Numbered from the stretch's first letter, positions 51,035 through 60,066 are shown. The stretch is DNA of 64,000 nucleotides from an uncultured Jannaschia sp. (GCF_947494025.1 NZ_CANLTQ010000001.1:372001-436000); one strand, 5' to 3'. A program made the numbers and translations. Notes: a model not told the origin generated them from the letters alone.

Positions 51035-51517
51035 CTAGAACGCTTCGGGACGCGCCGCGCGGGCCATGTGGTCGAGAACGCCGTTCACGAACCCGGCTTC
51101 CTTGCCTTCCGGGAAGAAGGCGCGGGCCACCTCGACGAATTCGTTGATGACCACCTTCGGCGGCGCCGCGCCGATCAGGAACTCCGCCCCGGCAGCCCGG
51201 AACAGCGCGCGCAGCGTGGGATCGATCCGGTCGATCGGCCACTTCGCGACCAGCGCGCGATCCGTCGCCTGATCGATCTTCGCCTGGCTCGTCACCGCCC
51301 GCTCGATCAGCGAGCGGAACAGGTCCACATCGCCCTCGGCGAATTCGCCCTCCTCGGTGACCATCCCGAAGCGGTGCGTCTCGAACTCGACACGGACCTT
51401 GTCCACGCTCTGCCCCATCGCCTCCATCTGGAACAGCGCCTGCACGGCGTAGAGACGCGCGGCGGACTTCATCCGGCGCTTGAGAAGGCGTCTGTCATCG
51501 GGGGTCATTTCGGCCAT
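51035..51517 (-). CDS. nusB: transcription antitermination factor NusB
   Basis: All-helical RNA-binding protein that with NusE binds boxA in rRNA operons. The 160-residue product shows KSAARLYAVQALFQMEAMGQ, the helix RALVAKWPIDRIDPTLRALF and VINEFVEVARAFFPEGKEAG then FVNGVLD, all family hallmarks. The first 16 residues before RMKSAARL may be extra, and a start at 51469 is possible. It is the last gene of the ribB-ribH-nusB group, the usual order. Confidence 0.93.
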   Translation of the reverse strand: MAEMTPDDRRLLKRRMKSAARLYAVQALFQMEAMGQSVDKVRVEFETHRFGMVTEEGEFAEGDVDLFRSLIERAVTSQAKIDQATDRALVAKWPIDRIDPTLRALFRAAGAEFLIGAAPPKVVINEFVEVARAFFPEGKEAGFVNGVLDHMARAARPEAF

Positions 51518-51599
51518 TCGCGCGACCTATGTGGGCTGCCCGGCGGGGTCAAGCGCGTTGGGATCGGGGCGCGCTCGGTCTCGCGGCGCGGTGCGGGGA

Positions 51600-52142
51600 T
51601 CAGGCAACCGTCGGCCCCTTCTTCGCGGCGTCGTGCAGGAAGCTGTCCGGCCGGAACCCGATGCTGCGCTCGGGCTTGCCCATGCGCTTCTGCAGCGCGA
51701 TCAGGTGCAGCGCCGCCTGTGCCGCCGCGCCCGCCGTGTCGAGACGCGCGGCATCGGCCCGCTCCTCGGCCTGTTCCATGTTCTCGACCGTGATGATGCC
51801 GTTGCCGATGCAGGCCCCTGCGAGGCCCAGCGTCGCGATCCCGCGCGCGCTTTCGCCCACCACCACGTCGTAATGCGAGGTCCGTCCCCGGATCACGCAG
51901 CCGAGCGCGACGTAGCCGTCATATTCCCCCTGCCGGTGCGCGATGCCGATCGCCGTCGGAATTTCCAGCGACCCCGGCATCTCCACGATCTCGTGCGTGG
52001 CGCCCGCCCGGTCGAGCACCGCACGCGCCGAGGCGAGCTGCGCCGCCGAGATCGCCCCGTAATAGGGCGCGATCACGATCAGGACGTGCGGCACCTCCTC
52101 GAAGGTCGGCAGGGTCAGCTCGTTGTCGGAATGTCCCGCCAT
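51600..52142 (-). CDS. ribH: 6,7-dimethyl-8-ribityllumazine synthase
   Basis: Condenses the ribityl-amino-uracil with dihydroxybutanone phosphate to form lumazine, the penultimate step of riboflavin synthesis. The 180-residue protein has VLIVIAPYYGAISAAQL, VEMPGSLEIPTAI, the ALGCVIRGRTSHYDVV active-site block with its His, and GNGIITVENMEQAEER. It begins four bases after the ribB stop. The GTITxDNxxQA consensus region is GIITVENMEQA. Confidence 0.94.
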   Translation of the reverse strand: MAGHSDNELTLPTFEEVPHVLIVIAPYYGAISAAQLASARAVLDRAGATHEIVEMPGSLEIPTAIGIAHRQGEYDGYVALGCVIRGRTSHYDVVVGESARGIATLGLAGACIGNGIITVENMEQAEERADAARLDTAGAAAQAALHLIALQKRMGKPERSIGFRPDSFLHDAAKKGPTVA

Positions 52143-52146
52143 GTCG

Positions 52147-53268
52147 TCACTCCTTCGGAATGGACCGCGTGCCCGTGATCGACAGCCCGTAAGCCTCGAG
52201 CCCGACGATCCGGGGTTGGGCGGAATTGGTCAGAAGCGTCATGTCATGGATGTTCAGCGCGGCGAGGATCTGCGCGCCGAGCCCGTATTGCCGCAGCTTC
52301 TGCGGGCTGACCCCGCCGGCCTGATCGAGCTTCATGTCGGTGTCGCGCAAGAGCACGACGACGCCGCGCCCCTCCGCCGCGATCACCCGCATCGCGTCGG
52401 CCAGATCGCTGTCGCCGATGCCGAGCACATCCTCCAGCGGGTTCATCGCATGCATCCGCACGAGCACCGGCTCGGGCGCGGCGAGGTCGCCCTTGGTCAG
52501 AACGACATGCTCCGCCCCCTGCGTCTCGTCGGCGAAGACGCGCATCAGCCACTCGCCGCCGATCCGGCTCGTCACCGGCCGCGACGTCGTCTGGTTGACG
52601 AGGTTGTCGTAACGCCGCCGGTAGGAGATGAGATCGCTGATTGTGCCGATCTTGAGCCCGTGACGTTGCGCGAAGGCGACGAGATCGGGCAGGCGCGCCA
52701 TCGTCCCGTCCTGGTTCATCACCTCGCAGATCACGCCCGACGGGTTCAGCCCCGCGAGGCGGGAAATGTCGGTCGCGGCCTCGGTATGGCCCGCGCGGAC
52801 CAGCACGCCGCCCTCCTTGGTACGCAAGGGAAAGACATGGCCCGGCGTCGCGATATCGGCCGCCCCCTTGGACGCGTCGATGGCCACCGCCACAGTGCGC
52901 GCGCGGTCATGCGCGCTGATCCCCGTCGAGACGCCATCGCGCGCCTCGATCGACACGGTGAACGCGGTCTCGTGGCGCGAGGAGTTCTGCGACGCCATCA
53001 GCGGCAGGCCCAGCGCGTCGATCCTCTCGCCCGTCAGCGTCAGGCAGATCAGCCCGCGCCCATGCGTCGCCATGAAGTTGATCGCGTCGGGCGTGGCCAT
53101 CTGCGCGGGAATGCAGAGGTCGCCCTCGTTCTCCCGGTCCTCGTGGTCGACGAGGATGTACATCCGCCCGTTGCGCGCATCCTCGATGATCTCCTCGATC
53201 GAGGAGATGACGTCGCCGAAATCCGACTCCACGGGGCCGGGCATCTCGAAGGGGATCGGGTCGGGCAT
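52147..53268 (-). CDS. ribB: 3,4-dihydroxy-2-butanone-4-phosphate synthase with degenerate GTP cyclohydrolase II domain (RibBX)
   Basis: A 373-residue two-domain protein. The N-terminal DHBP synthase domain (about 20-215) is intact: DHEDRENEGDL, THGRGLICLTL, GHVFPLRTKEGGVLVRAGHT with EAATD. The C-terminal domain has the GTP cyclohydrolase II fold, but the zinc-cysteine segment that should read like HSECLTGDVFGSLRCDCG is RMHAMNPLEDVLGIGDSDL, with no cysteine, so cyclohydrolase activity is not expected. This is the RibBX pattern; a separate ribA would be needed elsewhere. The ATG at 53268 has GGAGGT four bases upstream; a GTG two codons earlier is too close. Confidence 0.92.
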   Translation of the reverse strand: MPDPIPFEMPGPVESDFGDVISSIEEIIEDARNGRMYILVDHEDRENEGDLCIPAQMATPDAINFMATHGRGLICLTLTGERIDALGLPLMASQNSSRHETAFTVSIEARDGVSTGISAHDRARTVAVAIDASKGAADIATPGHVFPLRTKEGGVLVRAGHTEAATDISRLAGLNPSGVICEVMNQDGTMARLPDLVAFAQRHGLKIGTISDLISYRRRYDNLVNQTTSRPVTSRIGGEWLMRVFADETQGAEHVVLTKGDLAAPEPVLVRMHAMNPLEDVLGIGDSDLADAMRVIAAEGRGVVVLLRDTDMKLDQAGGVSPQKLRQYGLGAQILAALNIHDMTLLTNSAQPRIVGLEAYGLSITGTRSIPKE

Positions 53269-53343
53269 GTGCACCTCCAGTCGCGGAGCATGTAGCGCCG
53301 GGGGGCCGGATGTGCCAGTGCGCCAAGGCAGGGGGAGGCATGC

Positions 53344-53748
53344 ATGAGGTCACAACCGAAGCTGGGCGCGCTGGCGGTCGTGCCGCGGGACGGGCGGGTG
53401 CTGCTGGTCGCGCGGGCGAAATCCCCCAATCGCGGGCTTTGGGGCTTTCCGGGCGGCCATGTGGAGCTGGGCGAGACCGGACTCGCCGCGGCGGCGCGCG
53501 AGCTTGCGGAGGAAACGGGGGTCGTGGCGGAGCCGGTCCGATACCTCGGCAATATCGACCTGATCGCGCGGACGGGCGACCGGATCGACCACCACTACCT
53601 CCTCGCCGCCGTTCTTTGCGACTGGCGGTCCGGCGAGCCGGTCGCCGCCGACGACGCGCTGGACGCCCGCTGGGTCGCGCCCGCCGAGATGGCGTCCCTC
53701 GCGCTCACGCCGAATGTCGACCGCGTGCTGGGCTGGCTCTACGGTTAA
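53344..53748 (+). CDS. Nudix hydrolase
   Basis: A 134-residue single-domain Nudix protein with a complete box, GGHVELGETGLAAAARELAE then ETGV, that binds Mg and cleaves a nucleoside diphosphate-type bond. The N-terminal LGALAVVPRDGRVLLVARAK and WGFPGGHVEL are typical of ADP-ribose or 8-oxo-dGTP types; substrate is unknown. It interrupts the riboflavin genes on the opposite strand, between ribE and ribB, so a flavin-pathway pyrophosphatase role is a possibility, but not supported beyond position. GGGGGAGG precedes the ATG. Confidence 0.87.
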   Translation: MRSQPKLGALAVVPRDGRVLLVARAKSPNRGLWGFPGGHVELGETGLAAAARELAEETGVVAEPVRYLGNIDLIARTGDRIDHHYLLAAVLCDWRSGEPVAADDALDARWVAPAEMASLALTPNVDRVLGWLYG

Positions 53749-53966
53749 GCCGCCTCCACGCCGCCCCGGCCAGTCCTGCGCACCCCCGCGTTGGGGTTAC
53801 GCCTCGCCCTGCCCGCCGCGCGCGCATCCGCACAACCCCTATCGGCCCGTCCCCGGAGTCAGACTCTTTCGCGCCTCGCGCCAGCGCACCGCATGGCGCG
53901 CATAGCCATCGACATCCCGTCGCGAATTGTGTCCGGCGTCAGGAATCCGGGTCATGGGGGCGCGCC

Positions 53967-54569
53967 TCAGGCCGGAATCTCGGCGAGCCGGGCGACGTAG
54001 CGGGCGAGCGTGTCGATCTCGAGATTCACGAGGTCCCCGACCTCCGACATTCCCCAGGTCGTCGCGCTCTGCGTGTGCGGGATCATGTTGACCCCGAAGC
54101 GGGCGCCCTCGACCTCGTTCACGGTGAGCGACGTACCGTTGAGCGCGACCGAGCCCTTCGGCGCGATGAACCGCGCGAGCGTCGCCGGCGCCTCGAAGAC
54201 GAAGCGTTTGGATTCGCCCTCCGGCGTGATGGAGACGATCCGTGCCGTGCCGTCGACATGACCCGAGACGATGTGCCCGCCAAGCTCGTCGCCCACGCGC
54301 AGCGCGCGCTCAAGGTTGACCCGGCTACCTTCCGCCCAAGCGCCGAGCGCCGTCCTGGACAGGCTTTCCGCGCTGACATCGACGTCGAACCAGCCGCCCG
54401 AGCCGTCGTGCCCGCGATCCACCACCGTCAGGCAGCAGCCGTCGCAAGCCACGCTCGCGCCCAGATCGAGGGCATCCGTGTCGTAGGCGGTGCCGAGGCG
54501 CACGCGAAGATCGCCCTGCCGGTGGAGCGCGCGGACGGTGCCGATATCGGTGACGATGCCTGTGAACAT
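53967..54569 (-). CDS. ribE: riboflavin synthase, alpha chain
   Basis: Dismutates two lumazines to riboflavin. The 200-residue protein is the usual tandem-barrel: N barrel starting MFTGIVTDIGTVRAL with VACDGCCLTVVDRG, and C barrel with GGHIVSGHVDGTARIV, VALNGTSLTVNEVEG and NMIPHTQSATTW. It lies on the same strand as ribB but 699 bases upstream, with the Nudix gene and a 218-base gap between. I looked for an FMN riboswitch before the ATG and found none. Confidence 0.94.
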   Translation of the reverse strand: MFTGIVTDIGTVRALHRQGDLRVRLGTAYDTDALDLGASVACDGCCLTVVDRGHDGSGGWFDVDVSAESLSRTALGAWAEGSRVNLERALRVGDELGGHIVSGHVDGTARIVSITPEGESKRFVFEAPATLARFIAPKGSVALNGTSLTVNEVEGARFGVNMIPHTQSATTWGMSEVGDLVNLEIDTLARYVARLAEIPA

Positions 54570-54686
54570 GGACGGCCCCCCGCGATGGTCGGCTCGTGCT
54601 AGACCCGTGGCACATCTGCCGCAAGGGGGCCGCCCGGCGCGCGGTTTCTTCTGGCCTTACGTAGTGTCGCATGGATAGCTGCGACG

Positions 54687-55967
54687 ATGACCCAGCGCCG
54701 GTTCCTCTTCCTGCAAGGTCCCCATGGGCCGTTCTTCCAGCATCTGGGCCACCTCCTCCTTGCCGCCGGCTGCGAGGTCCGGCGCGTGGGCTTCAACGCG
54801 GGCGACGCGGCGTTCTGGACCGACCGGACGCGCTACCTGCCCTTCGACGCGCCGCTCGACCGCTGGCCCGGCGCATGCACCGCAATTCTCGACGGCGAAG
54901 GCATCACCGACATCGTGCTCTATGGCGACACCCGGCCGCTGCACGCCGAGGCGATCCGGCTGGCCCGCGACCGGGGCCTCCGCGTGCATGTCTTCGAGGA
55001 GGGCTACCTGCGCCCCCGATGGGTCAGCTACGAGCGCGACGGGGCGAACGCCAATTCGCGGCTGATGCGGATCCCGGTCGGCACGATGCAGGCCGCCATC
55101 GCGCCGCTCGACCTCGACCTGCCCGACGCGCCCGCCCGGTGGGGCGACATGCGCCACCACGTCTTCTACGGCATGCTGTACCACGGGGCGATCCTGGCGA
55201 CGCCGCACCGCTATCGCGCCTATCGGTCGCACCGGCAGATCGGCGTCGGCCGGGAGTTCCGGCTCCATCTGGCGCGGCTCGTGACGATGCCCTGGGCCGC
55301 AATCGAGCGGCGCCTCGCGACGCGCGGCGTCACCCGGGGCGGCTTTCCCTATCACCTGGCCCTGCTGCAGCTCGAGCACGACGCGAGCTTCCGCGCGCAT
55401 TCGCCCTTCGGCTCCATGACGGAGTTCCTGGAGGTCGTGATCGAGGGTTTCGCCCGGGGGGCTCCCGCGCATCACCACCTCGTCCTGAAGGCGCATCCGC
55501 TCGAGGACGACCGCGCGCCCGTCCGCGCCACGATCCGCGCCCTCGTCGCACGGCACGGGCTGGAGGGTCGGGTGCATCACCTGCGCGGCGGCAAGCTCGC
55601 CCGGCTCCTGAACGAGGCGCGCTCGGCCGTGACCGTCAACTCCACCGCCGCGCAGCAGGCGCTCTGGCGGGGGCTGCCGGTGCTCGCGCTCGGCCGGTCG
55701 GTCTACGACAAGCCCGAGTTCCTCAGCCGTCAGGGCGTGGCCGAGTTCTTCGCCGATCCCGACCGCCCCGACAGCCGCGCCTACCGGGCCTATCGCCACT
55801 ATCTCCTCGAGACGAGCCAGATCGCGGGCGGCTTCTATTCCGCCCGCGGCCGGCGGCAGCTCCTGCGGCAGGTCGTCGACATGATGCTGTCCGAGCTCGA
55901 CCCCTATGACCGATTGGCAACAGGTCGCCCCGCGCTGCGGCAGAACTTGAAATTGGTGTCCGGTTAG
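54687..55967 (+). CDS. kpsS: capsule poly-Kdo linker transferase KpsS
   Basis: Cytoplasmic Kdo transferase that puts the first beta-Kdo on lyso-phosphatidylglycerol as the lipid anchor of ABC-transporter-dependent capsules. The 426-residue protein shows MTQRRFLFLQGPHGPFFQHL, VFEEGYLRPRWVSYERDGAN, LKAHPLEDDRAP and VNSTAAQQALWRGLPVLALG, all KpsS hallmarks. No strong ribosome site is seen at 54687. It opens a three-gene capsule module on this strand: kpsS, a polysaccharide export lipoprotein and kpsC. Confidence 0.9.
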   Translation: MTQRRFLFLQGPHGPFFQHLGHLLLAAGCEVRRVGFNAGDAAFWTDRTRYLPFDAPLDRWPGACTAILDGEGITDIVLYGDTRPLHAEAIRLARDRGLRVHVFEEGYLRPRWVSYERDGANANSRLMRIPVGTMQAAIAPLDLDLPDAPARWGDMRHHVFYGMLYHGAILATPHRYRAYRSHRQIGVGREFRLHLARLVTMPWAAIERRLATRGVTRGGFPYHLALLQLEHDASFRAHSPFGSMTEFLEVVIEGFARGAPAHHHLVLKAHPLEDDRAPVRATIRALVARHGLEGRVHHLRGGKLARLLNEARSAVTVNSTAAQQALWRGLPVLALGRSVYDKPEFLSRQGVAEFFADPDRPDSRAYRAYRHYLLETSQIAGGFYSARGRRQLLRQVVDMMLSELDPYDRLATGRPALRQNLKLVSG

Positions 55968-56048
55968 GACAACTTGGCGGCGGCCGACGACCGGAAAACC
56001 GGGGGGCCAGCGCCCCGGACGGGCTCGAGCGGACAGCGAGGCAGGCAC

Positions 56049-57188
56049 GTGAGCAGATCGGCATCGAGCGGGGCGAAAGCGGTCGCCCTCCTATTGGTCC
56101 TCGGCGGGGTGAGCGCCTGCGACGCCATTCCCCGATCCGGTCCCAGCAAGAGCGAGATCTACGCGGGCTCCGTGCTGCGCGAGGGGGACGCCTTCGTGGT
56201 CGGCGTCAATCCCCGCGTGACCGCCGCCACCGCCGTCACGCCCGCCCTGGGCTTCGGCGCCGCCTTCCGGTCGGCCGGCCCGATCGGCACCGACACGATC
56301 CGCCCGGGCGACACGCTGGGCCTCGTCATCTACGAGAACGTGCAGGATGGTCTGCTCGGGGGGACCGGCGCCTCGGCCATCAACGAGGTGCAGGTCGACA
56401 GCTCGGGCATGATCTTCGTGCCCTATGCCGGCCGCCTGCGCGCCGCCGGCAACACGCCCGAGGCCCTGCGCCGCATCATCACCGCCCGCCTCGACGAGCA
56501 GACGCCCGACCCGCAGGTCGTGGTGCAGCGCGTGGCGGGCAACGGCGCCACGATCAGCATCGTCGGCGGCGCGGTCGGCCAGGGCGTCTATCCGATCGAG
56601 CGGCCGACACAGACGCTGACCGCGATGATCGCCGCGGCCGGCGGCGTGGAGGTCGACCCCGACATCGCGCGGGTGAGCGTGACGCGCGGCGGGCGGACGG
56701 AGACGGCCTATCTCGCCGACCTTTACCGCAACCCGGGCGCCGACATCGCGCTCCGCGACGGCGACACGATCTTCATCGAGGCCGATCCCCGCGCCTACAC
56801 CGTTCTCGGCGCGACGGGTGGGCAAAGGCGGCTCGAGTTCCAGACCGAGGTGCTCTCGGCGGTGGAGGCGCTGGCGCAGGTCGGCGGACTCGACCCGGTG
56901 CGCGCCAACCCGACCGGCGTCTTCGTGCTCCGCAACGAGCCCGAGGCGATCGCCCGCGCCGTGCTCGGCCGCGACGACCTGATCGGTACGCAGCGCATGG
57001 TCTACGTCCTCGACCTGACCGAGCCCACGGGCCTGTTCGACGCCCGCGATTTCGTGATCCGCGACGGCGACACGGTCTACGTGACCGAGGCCGGCATCGT
57101 CGGGTGGAACCGCTCGGTGGCCGCGATCTTCGGTTCGCTGGGTCAGCTCACCTCTGCGGCGAACACGGTCGGGGCGGTCGGCAACTGA
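56049..57188 (+). CDS. polysaccharide export lipoprotein (Wza/KpsD family)
   Basis: Outer-membrane exit channel for capsular polysaccharide. From a GTG at 56049 the product has 379 residues with a lipoprotein signal and lipobox VSAC (Cys24). A Poly_export domain (about 80-170; IRPGDTLGLVIYENVQDGLL, DSSGMIFVPYAGRLRAAGNT) is followed by two SLBB-type domains (TISIVGGAVGQGVYPIERP; YTVLGATGGQRRLEFQ) and a C-terminal helix that would cross the outer membrane. It ends one base before the kpsC start. KpsD-like or Wza-like cannot be decided, but kpsC/kpsS beside it favour the group 2/3 capsule system. Confidence 0.88.
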   Translation: MSRSASSGAKAVALLLVLGGVSACDAIPRSGPSKSEIYAGSVLREGDAFVVGVNPRVTAATAVTPALGFGAAFRSAGPIGTDTIRPGDTLGLVIYENVQDGLLGGTGASAINEVQVDSSGMIFVPYAGRLRAAGNTPEALRRIITARLDEQTPDPQVVVQRVAGNGATISIVGGAVGQGVYPIERPTQTLTAMIAAAGGVEVDPDIARVSVTRGGRTETAYLADLYRNPGADIALRDGDTIFIEADPRAYTVLGATGGQRRLEFQTEVLSAVEALAQVGGLDPVRANPTGVFVLRNEPEAIARAVLGRDDLIGTQRMVYVLDLTEPTGLFDARDFVIRDGDTVYVTEAGIVGWNRSVAAIFGSLGQLTSAANTVGAVGN

Positions 57189-57189
57189 G

Positions 57190-59157
57190 GTGACGACCGG
57201 CGCGGCCGAAGGCCCCGCCCCCGACCGGATCACCGCGCGTTACGTCACGGGCGGTTTCCTGTCGCCCCGCCTGCGCCGCATCGCGGAGCTGTCCGGCATC
57301 GACCTGCGCCCCGGTCTGCCCCGTGCCGGCGAGCGGGTCGCGGTCTGGGGGCATGCCGGGGCGTCCCGCCGGGCCGAGGCGGTGGCGGCGAGGATGGAGG
57401 CGCCGGTCCTGCGCTTCGAGGACGCGTTCCTCCGCTCGCTGCATCCGGCAGGCATGGGCGGCCGGGCGGACGGGCCCCTCGGCCTCGTCATCGACGGCCG
57501 CGCCGCGCATTTCGACGGCAGCCGGCCCTCCGACCTCGAAACGCTTCTCGCGACGCACCCTTTCGACGACGGCGGCCTCATCGCCCGCGCCCGCACCGCG
57601 ATGGGGGAGATGGTCGCGAGCGGCGTCACCAAATACGCCGCCACGCGCGCCGATCTGGCCCCGCCCGATCCCGGCTACGTCCTCGTCGTCGACCAAAGGC
57701 GCGGCGACGCGGCCATCGCCCGCGGCGGCGCCGCGGCCGCGACCTTTCGCGAGATGCTCCTCCTCGCCCGCGAGGAGAACCCGGGCGCACGGCTCGTTCT
57801 CAAGACGCATCCCGCCGGGGCCGGGCATTACGGAGAGGGCGACGCCGTCCACGGCGCGGTGCTGGAGCCGCGATCCCTGCCCCCCGCCGCGCTCTTCGCG
57901 GGCGCCACGCGCGTCTACACGGTGAGCAGCCAGCTCGGCTTCGAGGCGATGCTGCACGGCCACCGCCCCGTCTGCCTCGGTCAGCCCTTCTGGTCCGGCT
58001 GGGGCCTCGACGACGCGCGCCGCCCCGTGGACCGGCGACAGCGGCGACTGACGCGGACGCAGCTCTTCGCCGGCGCGATGTTGCTCTATTCGCGCTGGTA
58101 TGACCCGCATCGCGACCGGCTCTGCGACGCCATCGACGTGATCCGAATGCTGGAGGCCCGCGCCCGCGCCTGGCGGGAGGATCGCGCGGGCTGGTCGGCG
58201 CCGGATCTGCGGCTGTGGAAGCGCGCGCCGATGCGCCGTTTCCTGTCCGGGCGCGTGACGTATCGGGGCGACCCGGCGCGCCGGCGGCTGGTCTGGGGGA
58301 CGGCGGAGGCACCCGCCGGGGCGACGCGGGCCGAGGACGGGTTCCTGCGCTCCCGGGGTCTCGGCGCGGCGCTCGTTCCGCCGCTTTCCCTCGTGCTCGA
58401 CGCGCGTGGCCTGTATTACGACCCCTCGCGCCCTTCCGACCTCGAGGCGGCCATCGCGCGGGCGGCGGCGATGCCGCCGGAGGCGCTCGGACGGGCGCGC
58501 GACCTGCGACGGCGCATCGTCGCGCTCGGCCTGACGAAGTACAACCTCGAAGGCACGCTCCCCGCGCTTCCCGCCGCGCGGATCGTCCTCGTCGCCGGTC
58601 AGGTCGCCGACGACGCGTCCGTCCGCCTCGGCACGTCGGACGTCACGGACAATGCCGGCCTGCTCGCCACGGCGCGACATGCCAATCCCGGCGCGTTCCT
58701 CGTCTACAAGCCGCATCCCGACGTGGAGGCCGGCCTGCGCGACGGGGCGATCGACGCCGGCGGGGCCGACCTCGTGGCGCGCCACGCAGACCCGCTCGCC
58801 CTTGTCGCCGCGGCGGACGAGGTCTGGACCTTGACCTCGCTCCTCGGCTTCGAGGCGCTCCTGCGCGAGACCCCCGTCGTCACGCTCGGCGCGCCGTTCT
58901 ACGCCGGCTGGGGCCTGACCCGCGACCTCGGCCGCGTCTCGGCCCGCCGCCGCGCGCGCCCGTCGCTCGACGCCCTTGTCCATGCCGCGCTGATCGAATG
59001 TCCGCGCTACCACGATCCGATGACAGGCGCGGCCTGCCCGCCCGAGGTGATACTCGACCGCCTCGCCCATGGTCCGATCCCGCGGCCCGGCCCGGCCAAT
59101 CGCCTGCTCGCCCGCGCGCAGGGCACGCTCGCCGGACAGGCGCGGCTCTGGCGTTGA
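57190..59157 (+). CDS. kpsC: capsule poly-Kdo linker transferase KpsC
   Basis: Dual Kdo transferase that extends the lipid-linked Kdo to a poly-Kdo linker. The 655-residue protein is an internal duplication: the first half has VTGGFLSPRLRRIAEL, LRFEDAFLRSLHP, LVLKTHPAGAGHYG and SSQLGFEAMLHGHRPVCLG; the second repeats this as RAEDGFLRSRGLG, FLVYKPHPDVEAGLRDG and TSLLGFEALLRETPVVTLG. Both halves look complete, as expected for the two beta-Kdo activities. It starts with GTG at 57190, one base after the export lipoprotein stop. The transporter genes kpsM/kpsT/kpsE are not in the window. Confidence 0.92.
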   Translation: MTTGAAEGPAPDRITARYVTGGFLSPRLRRIAELSGIDLRPGLPRAGERVAVWGHAGASRRAEAVAARMEAPVLRFEDAFLRSLHPAGMGGRADGPLGLVIDGRAAHFDGSRPSDLETLLATHPFDDGGLIARARTAMGEMVASGVTKYAATRADLAPPDPGYVLVVDQRRGDAAIARGGAAAATFREMLLLAREENPGARLVLKTHPAGAGHYGEGDAVHGAVLEPRSLPPAALFAGATRVYTVSSQLGFEAMLHGHRPVCLGQPFWSGWGLDDARRPVDRRQRRLTRTQLFAGAMLLYSRWYDPHRDRLCDAIDVIRMLEARARAWREDRAGWSAPDLRLWKRAPMRRFLSGRVTYRGDPARRRLVWGTAEAPAGATRAEDGFLRSRGLGAALVPPLSLVLDARGLYYDPSRPSDLEAAIARAAAMPPEALGRARDLRRRIVALGLTKYNLEGTLPALPAARIVLVAGQVADDASVRLGTSDVTDNAGLLATARHANPGAFLVYKPHPDVEAGLRDGAIDAGGADLVARHADPLALVAAADEVWTLTSLLGFEALLRETPVVTLGAPFYAGWGLTRDLGRVSARRRARPSLDALVHAALIECPRYHDPMTGAACPPEVILDRLAHGPIPRPGPANRLLARAQGTLAGQARLWR

Positions 59158-59169
59158 CGTGCCCGGCTC

Positions 59170-59808
59170 CTAGCGACCCAGTCGGGCGAGGATCTCGTCG
59201 ACCAGCGCCGATACCTCCGTCGCGGCGATTTTCGCGCCCGGATATTCGCACACCCCCTGCCCCGTGCCCATCGCCTCGGCATAGGCCACGCGGTTGGCGA
59301 TGACGCTGTCGGCCGCCTCGGCCTCCAGATCCGACAGGGCCGCGCGGATGGTGGCGGTCAGGTTCGTGCCCGCCCGCGCCCGGTTCAGCACCACGAAGGG
59401 CATCTTCCGTTCCCGCGCGGCAAGTTCCAGCACGCCCTCCGTCGCCCAGAGATCCACTTGGCTTGCCGTGACGGGGACCACGATCATGTCCGAGGCCTTC
59501 AAGGCCGGCCGGAGGTCGCCGTCGATCTTGGGCGGCGTGTCGATCAGCACGAAGTCGTGGCTGTCGCGATACTTCCCCGCCTCGTAGCCGATCCCCCAGG
59601 CCGAGGAGGTGGAGAAGGTCAGGTCGCCCCGCAGACCGTCCTCCCGTTCGTAGCGGGTCATGAACCAGCGCCCGAGCGAGCCCTGCGGATCGCTGTCGAG
59701 CAACGCGACGCTTCGCCCCCGCGCCGCCAGTTCGGCGCCGACGTTCGCGGTCAGCGTCGTCTTGCCGGAGCCGCCCTTCTGCTGGGCAAAGGTGATGACG
59801 GTGGCCAT
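59170..59808 (-). CDS. orphan ParA-family ATPase
   Basis: A 212-residue P-loop ATPase of the ParA/MinD superfamily. The deviant Walker A KGGSGKTTL is at residues 11-19, switch I as LLDSDPQGSLGRW, and Walker B as VLIDTPPK. Small size and no N-terminal HTH make it like type Ib ParA or cargo-positioning ATPases (for carboxysomes, chemoreceptor arrays or flagella) rather than chromosomal ParA. No parB or parS is adjacent: neighbours are kpsC (convergent) and tRNA-Ala. The ATG at 59808 starts MATVITFAQQ as in relatives. Confidence 0.87.
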   Translation of the reverse strand: MATVITFAQQKGGSGKTTLTANVGAELAARGRSVALLDSDPQGSLGRWFMTRYEREDGLRGDLTFSTSSAWGIGYEAGKYRDSHDFVLIDTPPKIDGDLRPALKASDMIVVPVTASQVDLWATEGVLELAARERKMPFVVLNRARAGTNLTATIRAALSDLEAEAADSVIANRVAYAEAMGTGQGVCEYPGAKIAATEVSALVDEILARLGR

Positions 59809-59990
59809 GGCGTCCTCACGCTGCGATGCGGCACGAGCTTGCGGCACCGGCCCCGCGGCGTCAATCCGCCTCTGGCCATCAGACGGAGGCGGAGATGGCG
59901 GAGCCATCGGCAGCGGGTTCGAACGCGAACGCCCTGCGACCCACGAAAACGCATTACCCGGGGCGAGGACATCCGATCGGAAGGTGAGGA

Positions 59991-60066
<76 letters not shown>

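Noticed and set aside
54570-54686. FMN riboswitch upstream of ribE (also checked upstream of ribB, 53269-53343)
   Set aside because: No sequence resembling the RFN element core was found in either leader, and both are too short or lack the conserved arms.
59809-59990. GTTCG-N4-CGAAC repeat as a possible parS site for the ParA gene
   Set aside because: Short, single, and unlike known parS sites; no parB is adjacent.
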